The translations under genes and the position numbers were made by a program. DNA of 63,239 nt from an uncultured Anaeromyxobacter sp. (GTDB lineage Bacteria; Myxococcota; Myxococcia; Myxococcales; Anaeromyxobacteraceae), in contig CAIOAK010000041.1 in NCBI GenBank assembly GCA_903855945.1, forward strand, positions 1 through 63,239, in the 5' to 3' direction. Shown piece by piece: positions 54,801 through 61,480 of this stretch. Numbering within the stretch: the first letter of the stretch is position 1; the number at the start of each line of letters is the position of its first letter. A model generated the notes under the pieces. That model was not told the DNA's origin, ran no database searches, and was given only the letters and a program-made list of their open reading frames with translations.

Positions 54801-55151
54801 GAGGAACGGCGCCAGTTCGGGACCCAGCTCCTCCGGATAGGCGAACGGGACCTCCTCGCAGCGATCGTCGACGAAGAAATCGAACGGGTTCACCGGCCGC
54901 ACGTCGACGGCCATCTCCACCTGGACCGCCAGCTCGGAGAAGCTCGAGCCCTTCGGGAAGGTGACGTGGGCGACGTGGTTCCCGGTCGGGTCCCTCTGCC
55001 AGCGCACCTCGGCGGGCTCGCTCACCCGGAGGGAGTAGGTCTCGATCCGGGCCCGGGCGTGGTTGGCCGGACGCAGCCGGATCTGATGAGGACCGAGCGC
55101 TGCGGGCCGGGGGAACCGGTAGACGGTGTCGTGCTGGAGGAGGAGGCGCAT
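51837..55151 (-). CDS. Transglutaminase-DUF2126 fusion protein
   Basis: A 1104-residue protein, first gene of the cluster. Residues 1 to about 105 are the Bact_transglu_N beta domain (MRLLLQHDTVYRFPRPAALG onward). Residues about 145-260 are the transglutaminase core with Cys182 (GSCRDSA), His231 (DLHAWAEVF) and Asp247 (GLDATSG). From about 325 to the end is DUF2126, with GGEPTFNSRL, GGGNHITLGGPTPLQSPF, FLQHHPSMSYLFTG, VDVTGNGHRAELSIDKLFDW and LRAFEMPPHPRM. A Lys/Arg/Ala-rich linker splits it near residue 560. No signal peptide. The ATG at 55151 follows TAATGT by 8 nt without a Shine-Dalgarno sequence. Confidence 0.9.
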   Translation of the reverse strand: MRLLLQHDTVYRFPRPAALGPHQIRLRPANHARARIETYSLRVSEPAEVRWQRDPTGNHVAHVTFPKGSSFSELAVQVEMAVDVRPVNPFDFFVDDRCEEVPFAYPEELGPELAPFLERSDPSLEGGPELEKFLSELPASGRTIPLVVELNRLVAERTRYVIREEPGVWTPEETLRQGRGSCRDSAVLLVAALRSRGIAARFVSGYLIQLTDEGMIPDEPRGVGRDVVDLHAWAEVFLPGAGWIGLDATSGLLCGEGHIPLACVARPAMAAPVIGTSDVGASGFSFEMKVGRLGHEARPTTPYPEETWQALLHASDEADAVLAAEGLTLTVGGEPTFNSRLHPEAPEWRGEALGPTKWEQGLVLAGELRDRMAPGGVLLRREGKWYPGESLPRWALDVVGLRDGSRLWTGGGARRAATPEAAEALVRAIAGRLGVRTSAPMPAFEDPWKYVRDEAELPPGVDPMKADLSDGEERRRLARVLDHGLATPSAWALPLSRGEGGWRTDAWSFRREKLFLVPGDAPAGLRLPLRALGGPLPAPAAPEPSWVPDPRTEELAEARRREEKARAKAVGAQQEARRVAAAPRLPTVRTALCVEPRQGELFVFLPPLESAAHFMELVRSVDAAARELDLDAQLEGYPPPWGPEVIRFSVTPDPGVLEVNVQPTGTGRDCASQVEQVFDAALHAGLHAEKYMLDGRQEGSGGGNHITLGGPTPLQSPFVVRPDLIASLVTFLQHHPSMSYLFTGLFVGPTSQAPRVDEARHDGLYELEIALLRLSDRGQPTPPWLGDLLLRHLLVDVTGNGHRAELSIDKLFDWRTAHGRQGLVELRAFEMPPHPRMAAAQAILARALVAAFAREPYAHPLVRWGTELHDRFLLPFWLWRDMEDVLAFLAARGVGLPPEAYRPFIEFRCPVVGRLQVGGVAIEIRNALEPWPVLGEEPGSGGTARFVDSSLERVEVRAEGLEPERFAVLVNGLSVPLRPTGMAGEQVGGVRFRAWAPPSSLQPHLGIHHPLRFDLWDRWAKRSVGACAYHVWHPEGTGFKAPPLTRFEASARRAARFTEEGPLPRSTHPRAAKPHPEYPHTLDLRRYGLDRPMPPPEEDDGSEE

Positions 55152-55372
55152 GGGGGGCGACATTACAGTCGTTGCAAGAGCCCTGCCTGTTTCCGGCCGC
55201 GATGTGCTCACGATCCCTGCCTCGAATGGCGTCCATGCGCCTGCCCAGCGAGCAGCAGGTGCCCGGTTACCGGTCACGAGCAGGGCTCCCGATCGGGGGG
55301 TTCCCCGAATCGTCACGATTCGCCCATCCGGGGTGTGCTGAAGTAGGCTTTCCTCCAGGGAGCGGCCTCTTC
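55152..55372. promoter_or_regulatory. Divergent control region, amidoligase cluster versus ppk1
   Basis: This 221-bp region holds the start of the five-gene cluster and of ppk1. On the minus strand TAATGT (55160-55165) ends 8 nt before the cluster's first ATG. On plus, TAGGCT (55344-55349) lies 23 nt before the proposed ppk1 start. No operator palindrome was identified. Confidence 0.4.
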
Positions 55373-57244
55373 TTGAAAATCCAGCAGGAACTCTCATGGT
55401 TGCGCTTCAACCGGCGGGTCCTCGCCCAGACCCGCCGGCCCGACTTCCCGCTCGCCGAGCGGATGCGCTTCCTCTCCATCTGGTCCACCAACCTGGACGA
55501 GTTCTTCGCCGCCCGGATCTCCCGCCCCTTCCTGGAGGAACGAGGGACCCCGAACTACCAGCGGCTCCTCTCCGAGGCCCGCGAGCAGGTCGAGGCCGCG
55601 AGCGGCGCCTACCGGGTGCTCCTGGACGAGATGGAGGCCCACGCCGTTCGCGTCGTGCCCGTCTCCTCCCTCACCCGGGAGGAGCTCGACTACTTCGGCG
55701 CCTTCCTGGCCGAGGAGGTGGCGCCGCGGATCGACGTGCTGCGTGCCGAGGCCGTCCGGGAAGTCCGCACGGGCGCCCTCTACTTCGCCACCGGCCACGG
55801 CGTGCTCGAGCACCTGGTGCGCCTGCCCGACAGCCTCCCCCGGCTCATCGAGATCCCGGGGCGCGACGGGACCTACGTCCGGCTCGGCGAGCTCCTGCGG
55901 CTGCGCAGCGACCTCTTCCTGGAGGGGCGCGACCTGGAGCTCCACGAGCTGCGCGCGATCCGGCTCGCCGCCATCGACCAGCTCGGACTCGACTGGGAGG
56001 ACCTCCCGGCTGCGCTCGAGACCCGGCTCGACGGGCGCATCAGCCACCTGGAGGTGGAGAAGAACTTCCCGCCCCACTGGTCCGAGTCGATCCGCATCGC
56101 GCTCGGACTGGAAGCCGAGGAGGTGTTCCGCGTGGAGCCCCCGCTCGACCTGCGCATGGTCTCCACGCTCGTGAAGCGAGCCCCGGCGCGGTTCAAGTTC
56201 GGCGCGCTTCACCCGTGGATCGTCCCGGGATTCGCCGTCGACCCATTCCCTCGGATCGCCCGGCGCGACCAGCTGATCTTCCACCCGTACCAGGGGTACG
56301 AGGCGGTGGAGGATTTCGCCCGTGCCGCCGCGCGCGACCCGGAGGTCACGGCGATGCGTGCCACCCTGTACCGGGTGGGCGACGACAACGTGCTCGCCGA
56401 GTCGCTCATCGAGGCGGCGCGCGCCGGCAAGGAGGTTGCGGTGCTCCTCGAGGCCCGCGCCCGCTTCGACGAGCTGCAAAATCTCGAGTGGGGTCTGCGC
56501 TTCCAGAACTCGGGCGTGCGGGTCCTTCCGCTCCCCTCCCGGAAGGTCCACGCCAAGGCGGTGTGGGTGCGGCGCGGGAGGCAGGAGTTCGTCCACCTGG
56601 GGACCGGCAATTACAACACCGTGAACGCCCGCCTCTACACCGACCTCTCCCTCTTCACCGCCGACGCGGGGATCACACGCGACGTGAAGCGCTTCTTCGA
56701 CGCGCTGGAGGCAGGACGGCTCCCGCGGATGACGGAACTGCGCACCGGCTCGGCCATCCGGAAGCTGCTCGTGGACCGGATCCGGGCCGAGTCGAACCCC
56801 CGCGGGCACCTGATCCTCAAGTTCAACCACGTCACCGACCGTGCGGTCCTGGACGCGATTCGCCGGGCCGCGAAGGCTGGCGCGCGCGTCGACCTCGTGG
56901 CCCGCACCACGCTCACCGAGATCGCGCCCGGGGTCCACGCGAAGAGCCTGGTGGGACGGTTCCTCGAGCACGCGCGGGTCGCCGCCTTCCGCAACGGGGG
57001 ACGGTGGCTCGTGTACGCCGGCAGCCTCGACGCGATGCCGCGCAACTTCGACCGGCGCTTCGAGATCTTCTTCCCGGTGAAGGACCCGGCGTCGCGCCGG
57101 ATGGTGCTCGCCGAGCTCCGGTCGCAGGTCGCCGACGACGTGAACGCCTTCGACCTTCTTCCGGACGGGGGCGAGGAAGCGCGCTGGGGGGGCGCCCAGA
57201 ACGCGCAGCGCCCCGACGACCATCGGCGGCACCGGAACGGGTGA
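55373..57244 (+). CDS. ppk1: Polyphosphate kinase 1, short divergent form
   Basis: Polymerises the gamma-phosphate of ATP into polyphosphate. 623 residues from a TTG start. The N-terminal QQELSWLRFNRRVL and MRFLSIWSTNLDEFF segments, the HPYQGYEAVEDF head region, the phospholipase-D-like VHAK motif with His393 (the autophosphorylated position) and GRFLEHARV with the second histidine (His533) are all present. The usual cysteine-containing loop before the second histidine is replaced by RTTLTEIAPGVHAKS. The start is uncertain: GGGAG lies about 10 nt upstream of TTG, and in-frame ATGs lie further upstream. Confidence 0.9.
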   Translation: MKIQQELSWLRFNRRVLAQTRRPDFPLAERMRFLSIWSTNLDEFFAARISRPFLEERGTPNYQRLLSEAREQVEAASGAYRVLLDEMEAHAVRVVPVSSLTREELDYFGAFLAEEVAPRIDVLRAEAVREVRTGALYFATGHGVLEHLVRLPDSLPRLIEIPGRDGTYVRLGELLRLRSDLFLEGRDLELHELRAIRLAAIDQLGLDWEDLPAALETRLDGRISHLEVEKNFPPHWSESIRIALGLEAEEVFRVEPPLDLRMVSTLVKRAPARFKFGALHPWIVPGFAVDPFPRIARRDQLIFHPYQGYEAVEDFARAAARDPEVTAMRATLYRVGDDNVLAESLIEAARAGKEVAVLLEARARFDELQNLEWGLRFQNSGVRVLPLPSRKVHAKAVWVRRGRQEFVHLGTGNYNTVNARLYTDLSLFTADAGITRDVKRFFDALEAGRLPRMTELRTGSAIRKLLVDRIRAESNPRGHLILKFNHVTDRAVLDAIRRAAKAGARVDLVARTTLTEIAPGVHAKSLVGRFLEHARVAAFRNGGRWLVYAGSLDAMPRNFDRRFEIFFPVKDPASRRMVLAELRSQVADDVNAFDLLPDGGEEARWGGAQNAQRPDDHRRHRNG

Positions 57245-57379
57245 GGCGAGATCAGCAGGTCGCGAATTCGTACTGGGAGCGAAGGACGGTTCTCCCCCTG
57301 CGGCCACGGACGGTCAGCTTTCCAGGCTCCCTCACGCCGCCGTCCCGGAGCACGGTTCGCAGCTGATCCTCCGCCTCGC
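57245..57379. other. Gap between ppk1 and the pyruvate-kinase remnant
   Basis: This 135-bp stretch has no recognised gene or clear hairpin. The reading frame of the remnant continues upstream into it without a start codon, so it may hold part of the lost N-terminus. Confidence 0.4.
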
Positions 57380-58504
57380 GCCGAGCAGCTTCGCTCCATC
57401 CGATCGGAGATGCTGGCCGCCGAGCGCCTGCATTCGCATCGCATCGCCGGCCGCGGGCACGGCGCCTCCTCCAGCCTCCGGAACCTCATCCACTACCTCA
57501 CGCTTCGCCGCCACGACGTCCGGCTGCTGCAGGAGCACCTTGCGCTCCTGGGGCTCTCGTCCCTGGGAAGCGCGGAGTCGCACACCCTCTACACGGTCGA
57601 GTCGGCCCTTCATGCTCTCGGGGCCTTGACCGGGCGTTCCGAGCCGTGGCCCTCGGCGCGGGGGGCCCCGTGCTTCCAGGATGGGACCGCCCTGCTCGCG
57701 AGCCACACCTTCGCCCTGCTCGGGTCGGCTTCTCCCGGCATCCGGGTGCGCATCATGGTCACGCTACCCTCCGAGGCGGCGCACGACCCGGCGTTCGTCC
57801 TTTCGCTCGTCGCGAAGGGCATGAACGTGGCTCGCACCCACTGCGCCCATGCCGGCCCCGACGCCTGGGCCGCGACGGCCGCCGCCGTTCGCGAGGCCGC
57901 CCGCGCGACGGGGCGCAGCTGCCTCGTCCAGATGGACCTCGGCGGCCCCAAGCTCCGCACCGGCCCGTGCCACCACGAGATCACCTTGCGTGAAAGGGAC
58001 TTCCTATTCCTGACCCGGGACGGAGCGCCGGGCCACCCCGCCGATCTCGCCGGAGAGGGGGCGCCCGCGCAGATCGCCTGCACGCTTCCCCAGGTGCTCG
58101 ACGACGTCCAGTCCGGGGATCGGGTCTTCTTCGACACAAGGACCGGGAGGACCTCCCGTCGGTCGCGCGACATGCCGACCTCGTGGCCCTGTCGTTCGCG
58201 GAGCGGCCGGAGGACGTCGCCGCGCTCGAGGCGGAGCTCGGGAGGCTCGGCGCGGCGAGCCGGGGGATGGTCCTCGAGGTCGAGACGCAGCGAGGATTCC
58301 GCAACCTTCCACGCACGCTCCTGGAGGCGATCGGCCCCCGGCCGGATGGCGGCACGTGCCGAGTGCGTCATGCTGAACGAGGGTCCGCACGTGCTCGCCG
58401 CCATGAAGCTGCTGGACGGGATCCTGCGGCGCATGGAGTCGCACCAGGACAAGAAACGCCACACGATGCGGCCTCTCGCGGTTTCGCGGGCTCTGCCGGA
58501 TTGA
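57380..58504 (+). pseudogene. Degraded pyruvate-kinase-like gene
   Basis: Three pieces of one pyruvate-kinase-like protein survive. The first (57380 to about 58137) has an N-terminal helical extension (LRNLIHYLTLRRHDVRLLQEHL) and the barrel start up to QMDLGGPKLRTGP and RVFFDT. The second (58135 to about 58340), in another frame, carries DREDLP and ADLVALSFAERPEDVAALEAEL. The third (about 58346-58504), back in the first frame, carries RAECVMLNEGPHVLAAMKLLDGILRRM. Sequence between pieces is missing, including the ARGDLAVE metal-binding region, so no active enzyme can be made. An ATG at 57410 opens a 364-residue frame that is partly out of register. Confidence 0.8.
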
Positions 58505-58608
58505 CGATTCTTCGCGGAACCGTCACCTGCCGTTCGCGCGGGAACCGTAGCGTCGCTCCGACGTCGCGGGAACGCGACGCCCCCACTCCCCCTTTTCCCG
58601 AGGACTCC

Positions 58609-59808
58609 TTGACCCGAAACCTTCGCATCGCCCTGGCGGCCGTCGTCGTCGCCGTCGTCTCCGCCTGCGGCGGCTCCAGCGCGCCGAACCCGACCGACGT
58701 CCAGTTCGTCTACACCTCCGACGCCCACTACGGCATCACCCGCCCCTCCTTCCGCGGGGCCACCACGGTGGACGCACAGGTGGTGAACCGGGCGCTGGTG
58801 GCGCAGATCAACGCCATCTCGACGGCCACCCTGCCCGCCACCGACGGCGCCCACCCCGGCGCGCTGGTGGGCCCGATCGACTTCGCCGTCCAGACGGGGG
58901 ACATCGCCAACCGGTCGCAGCTCATCTCGGGCACGACCTACTACCAGAGCGCGGCCACGTCCTGGGGCCAGTTCAAGGCCGACTACCTCGACGGGATCAC
59001 TCTCCGTGATCCCTACGGCCTGCCGACGCAATGGAACCTGGTCCCGGGCAACCACGACGTCTCGAACGCCATCGGCTACACGAAGACGCTCAGCCCCGCC
59101 ACCGACCCGACCGTGCTCGTCGAGATCTACAACCGGTTCATGAAGCCTTCCGTGCCCGTCACCAACGCCACCTATGACTACAAGACCAAGAAGGTCTTCT
59201 ACTCCCGCGACGTGAACGGCATCCACTTCGTTTACTTGAACATGTGGCCCGACGGCGCCGCCCGCACCTGGCTGGCGACCGACCTCGCGGCGGTGAGCGC
59301 GACGACCCCGGTCATCGTCTTCACCCACGACGAGCCGCCCAGCGAGTCGAAGCACTTCACGAGCACGCTCACGACGTCCAGCACCTACGACTGGACGCTC
59401 AAGTTCGAGAACCTCCTCACCGACGTCTTCGCCGACTCCCCCGTGAACACGGCGACCGCCAACCTGGTCGAGCAGCGCTCCCTGGTCGCCTTCCTGAAAG
59501 CCCACAAGAATGTGGTCGCCTACTTCCACGGGAACAACAACTCGAACGAGATGTACGACTTCACCGGCCCGGACAGCGACATCTCCCTCCACACCTTCCG
59601 GGTCGACTCGCCCATGAAGGGCTCGGTATCCGGCGTCGACGCCGCCGACGGCATCGGCGACGAGAGCAAGCTCTCCTTCATGCTCGTCACCATCGACACG
59701 GTCGCGAGGAAGCTCACGGCTCGCGAGGTGCTCTGGAACGGCACGAAGGTCGCCAGCGCCCCGATCGCCTTCGGCGGGCAGCGGACCGTCTCGATCGCTC
59801 CTCCGTAG
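58609..59808 (+). CDS. Calcineurin-like metallophosphoesterase lipoprotein
   Basis: A 399-residue predicted lipoprotein; the leader ends VVSAC followed by GGSS. Metallophosphoesterase motifs are in order: TSDAHYG (D-x-H), QTGDIANRS, PGNHDVS, FTHDEPP, and YFHGNNNSNEM in place of the usual GHxH. It should act in the periplasm or on the surface on a phosphate ester or nucleotide; the substrate is unknown. The TTG start at 58609 was chosen because GAGGA precedes it and it begins the leader. A palindrome lies inside at 58993-59013. Confidence 0.85.
   Translation: MTRNLRIALAAVVVAVVSACGGSSAPNPTDVQFVYTSDAHYGITRPSFRGATTVDAQVVNRALVAQINAISTATLPATDGAHPGALVGPIDFAVQTGDIANRSQLISGTTYYQSAATSWGQFKADYLDGITLRDPYGLPTQWNLVPGNHDVSNAIGYTKTLSPATDPTVLVEIYNRFMKPSVPVTNATYDYKTKKVFYSRDVNGIHFVYLNMWPDGAARTWLATDLAAVSATTPVIVFTHDEPPSESKHFTSTLTTSSTYDWTLKFENLLTDVFADSPVNTATANLVEQRSLVAFLKAHKNVVAYFHGNNNSNEMYDFTGPDSDISLHTFRVDSPMKGSVSGVDAADGIGDESKLSFMLVTIDTVARKLTAREVLWNGTKVASAPIAFGGQRTVSIAPP
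58993..59013. repeat. Intragenic palindrome, site 4
   Basis: An inverted repeat with 8-bp arms (GGGATCAC and GTGATCCC) around a 5-bp spacer (TCTCC). Its core, TCACT-CTC-CGTGA, differs at one position from the TCACT-N3-AGTGA core of the other sites. It sits on codons ACT, CGT and GAT. Confidence 0.6.
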
Positions 59809-59817
59809 CAAGCAAGC

Positions 59818-59877
59818 CGGCCGGGGTCCGACGCCGCGCGCGGCGTTCGAGCCCCGGCCGTTCATGTCGTTTTCGTG
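59818..59877 (+). terminator. Rho-independent terminator after the metallophosphoesterase gene
   Basis: A 9-bp outer stem, CGGCCGGGG (59818-59826) with CCCCGGCCG (59852-59860), encloses a second GC hairpin and is followed by a T-rich run (TTCATGTCGTTTTCG). Confidence 0.7.
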
Positions 59878-59979
59878 ACAACGCGTGTCCAGGGCCTCCC
59901 CGGACGCGTGGGACCCGTGTATCTCACGATCACGACCCGATTCCGGGTGAGGCGTGTGGACGTCTTCGGGGAACTTGCG

Positions 59980-60192
59980 ATGATGAAACGCGAACGATTC
60001 TTCGAATGCGCCTGCGCGCATGACCGGAACGAGTATCGGTGCCACATCCGCGCCTGGACTCCCGAGGAGGCCAGCGAGCACCTCCGCCTGGCACTGCGCG
60101 AGGACGGGGTCCGGGACGTCGGCACGCTGCTCGTGCGGGACCGCAGGGCCGCGGTGGTGGTCCGCTCCGACTACGCCTTCGACTCCGCCTAG
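59980..60192 (+). CDS. Small hypothetical protein
   Basis: A 70-residue protein beginning MMKRERFFECACAHDRNEYRC, with three cysteines in the first 21 residues, then a helical WTPEEASEHLRLALREDGV segment and a beta-rich end (VGTLLVRDRRAAVVVRS). No family was recognised. GGGGAA lies 7-12 nt upstream. An in-frame ATG at 59875 would add 35 residues but overlaps the terminator tail. It follows a terminator, so it needs its own promoter; its stop overlaps the convergent ABC ATPase gene by 4 bp. Confidence 0.5.
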   Translation: MMKRERFFECACAHDRNEYRCHIRAWTPEEASEHLRLALREDGVRDVGTLLVRDRRAAVVVRSDYAFDSA

Positions 60193-61466
60193 CCCAGCCG
60201 CTCCGTCACCTCGTCGTACGAGAACAGGTCGCCGAACCGGCCCCAGTTCACGAGCGTGACGAAGGTGGCCTCGAAGTTCTCGCTGGGCAGGTTCATCGCG
60301 ATGAGCTCGAGGACGAGCTCCTTGTCGAGCTCGTGCCCCTCGGCTTGCCCGATCGCCTCCTGCACCCGCTGGAAGAGGCGCAGCTCGAGCAACTTCTCCC
60401 GGAAGACCGCCTTCCGCTCCGCCGGGCTCGCCTTCACGTAGCGTGAGCCCTCGGAGGAGAGGACGACGGTCCGGTGGGGCGTGTCCACGAATCCGAGGAG
60501 CTCCGCGGCGTTCGCGGTGGTGATGACATGGCCGTACTCGCGGTCGGTGTCGGTGGCGATGCGGAAGACGTCCTCCCGTCCGCCGCGGGCGTCGAGGTAC
60601 TCGAGGAGCCCCTCGATCTCCCCCGCGCCGGCGTGCGGGAGCGGCTCGAAGGCCGTCGAGACCACCTCGGGCACATCCGGCATCTCCATCCCGGTGATGA
60701 TGTCGTGCAGCCGGTCGACGAGTTGCAGGAGCGCGGGCGACCGGTAGTCGCGGGGCCGTGGCAGCGTGTTCTCGACGATGGTCCGGACGCGACCGGGATG
60801 GGCGTCGAGCACCACGATCCGGTCGGCCATGTAGACCACCTCCTTGATGTCGTGGCTCACCATCACGATCGACTTGGGATTGCGGTCCTTCGGTGCCCAG
60901 ACGTCGAGCACCTCGGCCCGGAGGCTCTCCGCGGTCAGCGCGTCCACCTGGCTGAAGGGCTCGTCCATGAAGAGCATCTCCGGCTCCAGCGAGAAGGCCC
61001 GGGCCATTCCGACCCGCTGCTTCATTCCGCCGGAGAGCTCCCGCGGGTAGGCCTCCTCGAATCCCGCCAGCCCCACGGTCCGGATGGCGCGCGCCGCCCG
61101 TTCCACCACCTCGGCGGGTGGGAGCCCGCGCGCCTCCAGCATGGACTCCACGTTCCGGAGCACGGTCATCCAGGGGAAGAGCGCGAAGCTCTGGAAGACG
61201 AAGCCGATGCCGGGATTGAGTCCGGCGAGGGGAGCCCCGTGGTACAGGACCTCGCCCCCGGACGGCGCGGCCAGGCCGGCCAGGATGCGCAGGATGGTGG
61301 ACTTGCCGCAGCCGGACGGGCCGAGCAGCGCGATCACCTCGTTCGCCTTCACGGCCAGGCCGATGTCCTCGAGCACCTTGAGCGGCGAGCCGCCGGCCTG
61401 GGGATACTCCTTTCCCACCCCGCGCAGCTCGCAGAGGATCTCGGTCTCGTTCGTCGATTCCGCCAT
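60189..61466 (-). CDS. NitT/TauT-type ABC transporter ATPase with C-terminal AAA-associated domain
   Basis: A 425-residue protein. Residues about 10-245 are an ABC ATPase with Walker A GPSGCGKST, Q-loop FVFQSFALFPW, signature LSGGMKQRVGMARAF and Walker B MLFMDEPFSQVD, typical of nitrate/sulfonate/taurine importers. Residues about 280-425 are the AAA_assoc_C domain (EIEGLLEYLDARGG through LVNWGRFGDLFSYDEV), a regulatory add-on of this subgroup. GGAG precedes the ATG. It lies 14 bp after the permease gene. No substrate-binding protein is in the window. Confidence 0.92.
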   Translation of the reverse strand: MAESTNETEILCELRGVGKEYPQAGGSPLKVLEDIGLAVKANEVIALLGPSGCGKSTILRILAGLAAPSGGEVLYHGAPLAGLNPGIGFVFQSFALFPWMTVLRNVESMLEARGLPPAEVVERAARAIRTVGLAGFEEAYPRELSGGMKQRVGMARAFSLEPEMLFMDEPFSQVDALTAESLRAEVLDVWAPKDRNPKSIVMVSHDIKEVVYMADRIVVLDAHPGRVRTIVENTLPRPRDYRSPALLQLVDRLHDIITGMEMPDVPEVVSTAFEPLPHAGAGEIEGLLEYLDARGGREDVFRIATDTDREYGHVITTANAAELLGFVDTPHRTVVLSSEGSRYVKASPAERKAVFREKLLELRLFQRVQEAIGQAEGHELDKELVLELIAMNLPSENFEATFVTLVNWGRFGDLFSYDEVTERLG

Positions 61467-61480
61467 GCGATCTCCGGGGA

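Noticed and set aside
50218-55236. A single 1672-codon open frame spanning both DUF2126 genes
   Set aside because: Only its last third (from 51837) matches DUF2126; the rest is an out-of-frame shadow of the transglutaminase-DUF2126 gene, rich in Arg, Gly and Pro with no motif.
60248-60259. TCAC-N4-GTGA palindrome as a further member of the recurring motif
   Set aside because: The spacing between TCAC and GTGA is 4 rather than 5 and the codons there are ordinary, so it was not counted. TCAC-N3-GTGA near 61481 was excluded for the same reason.
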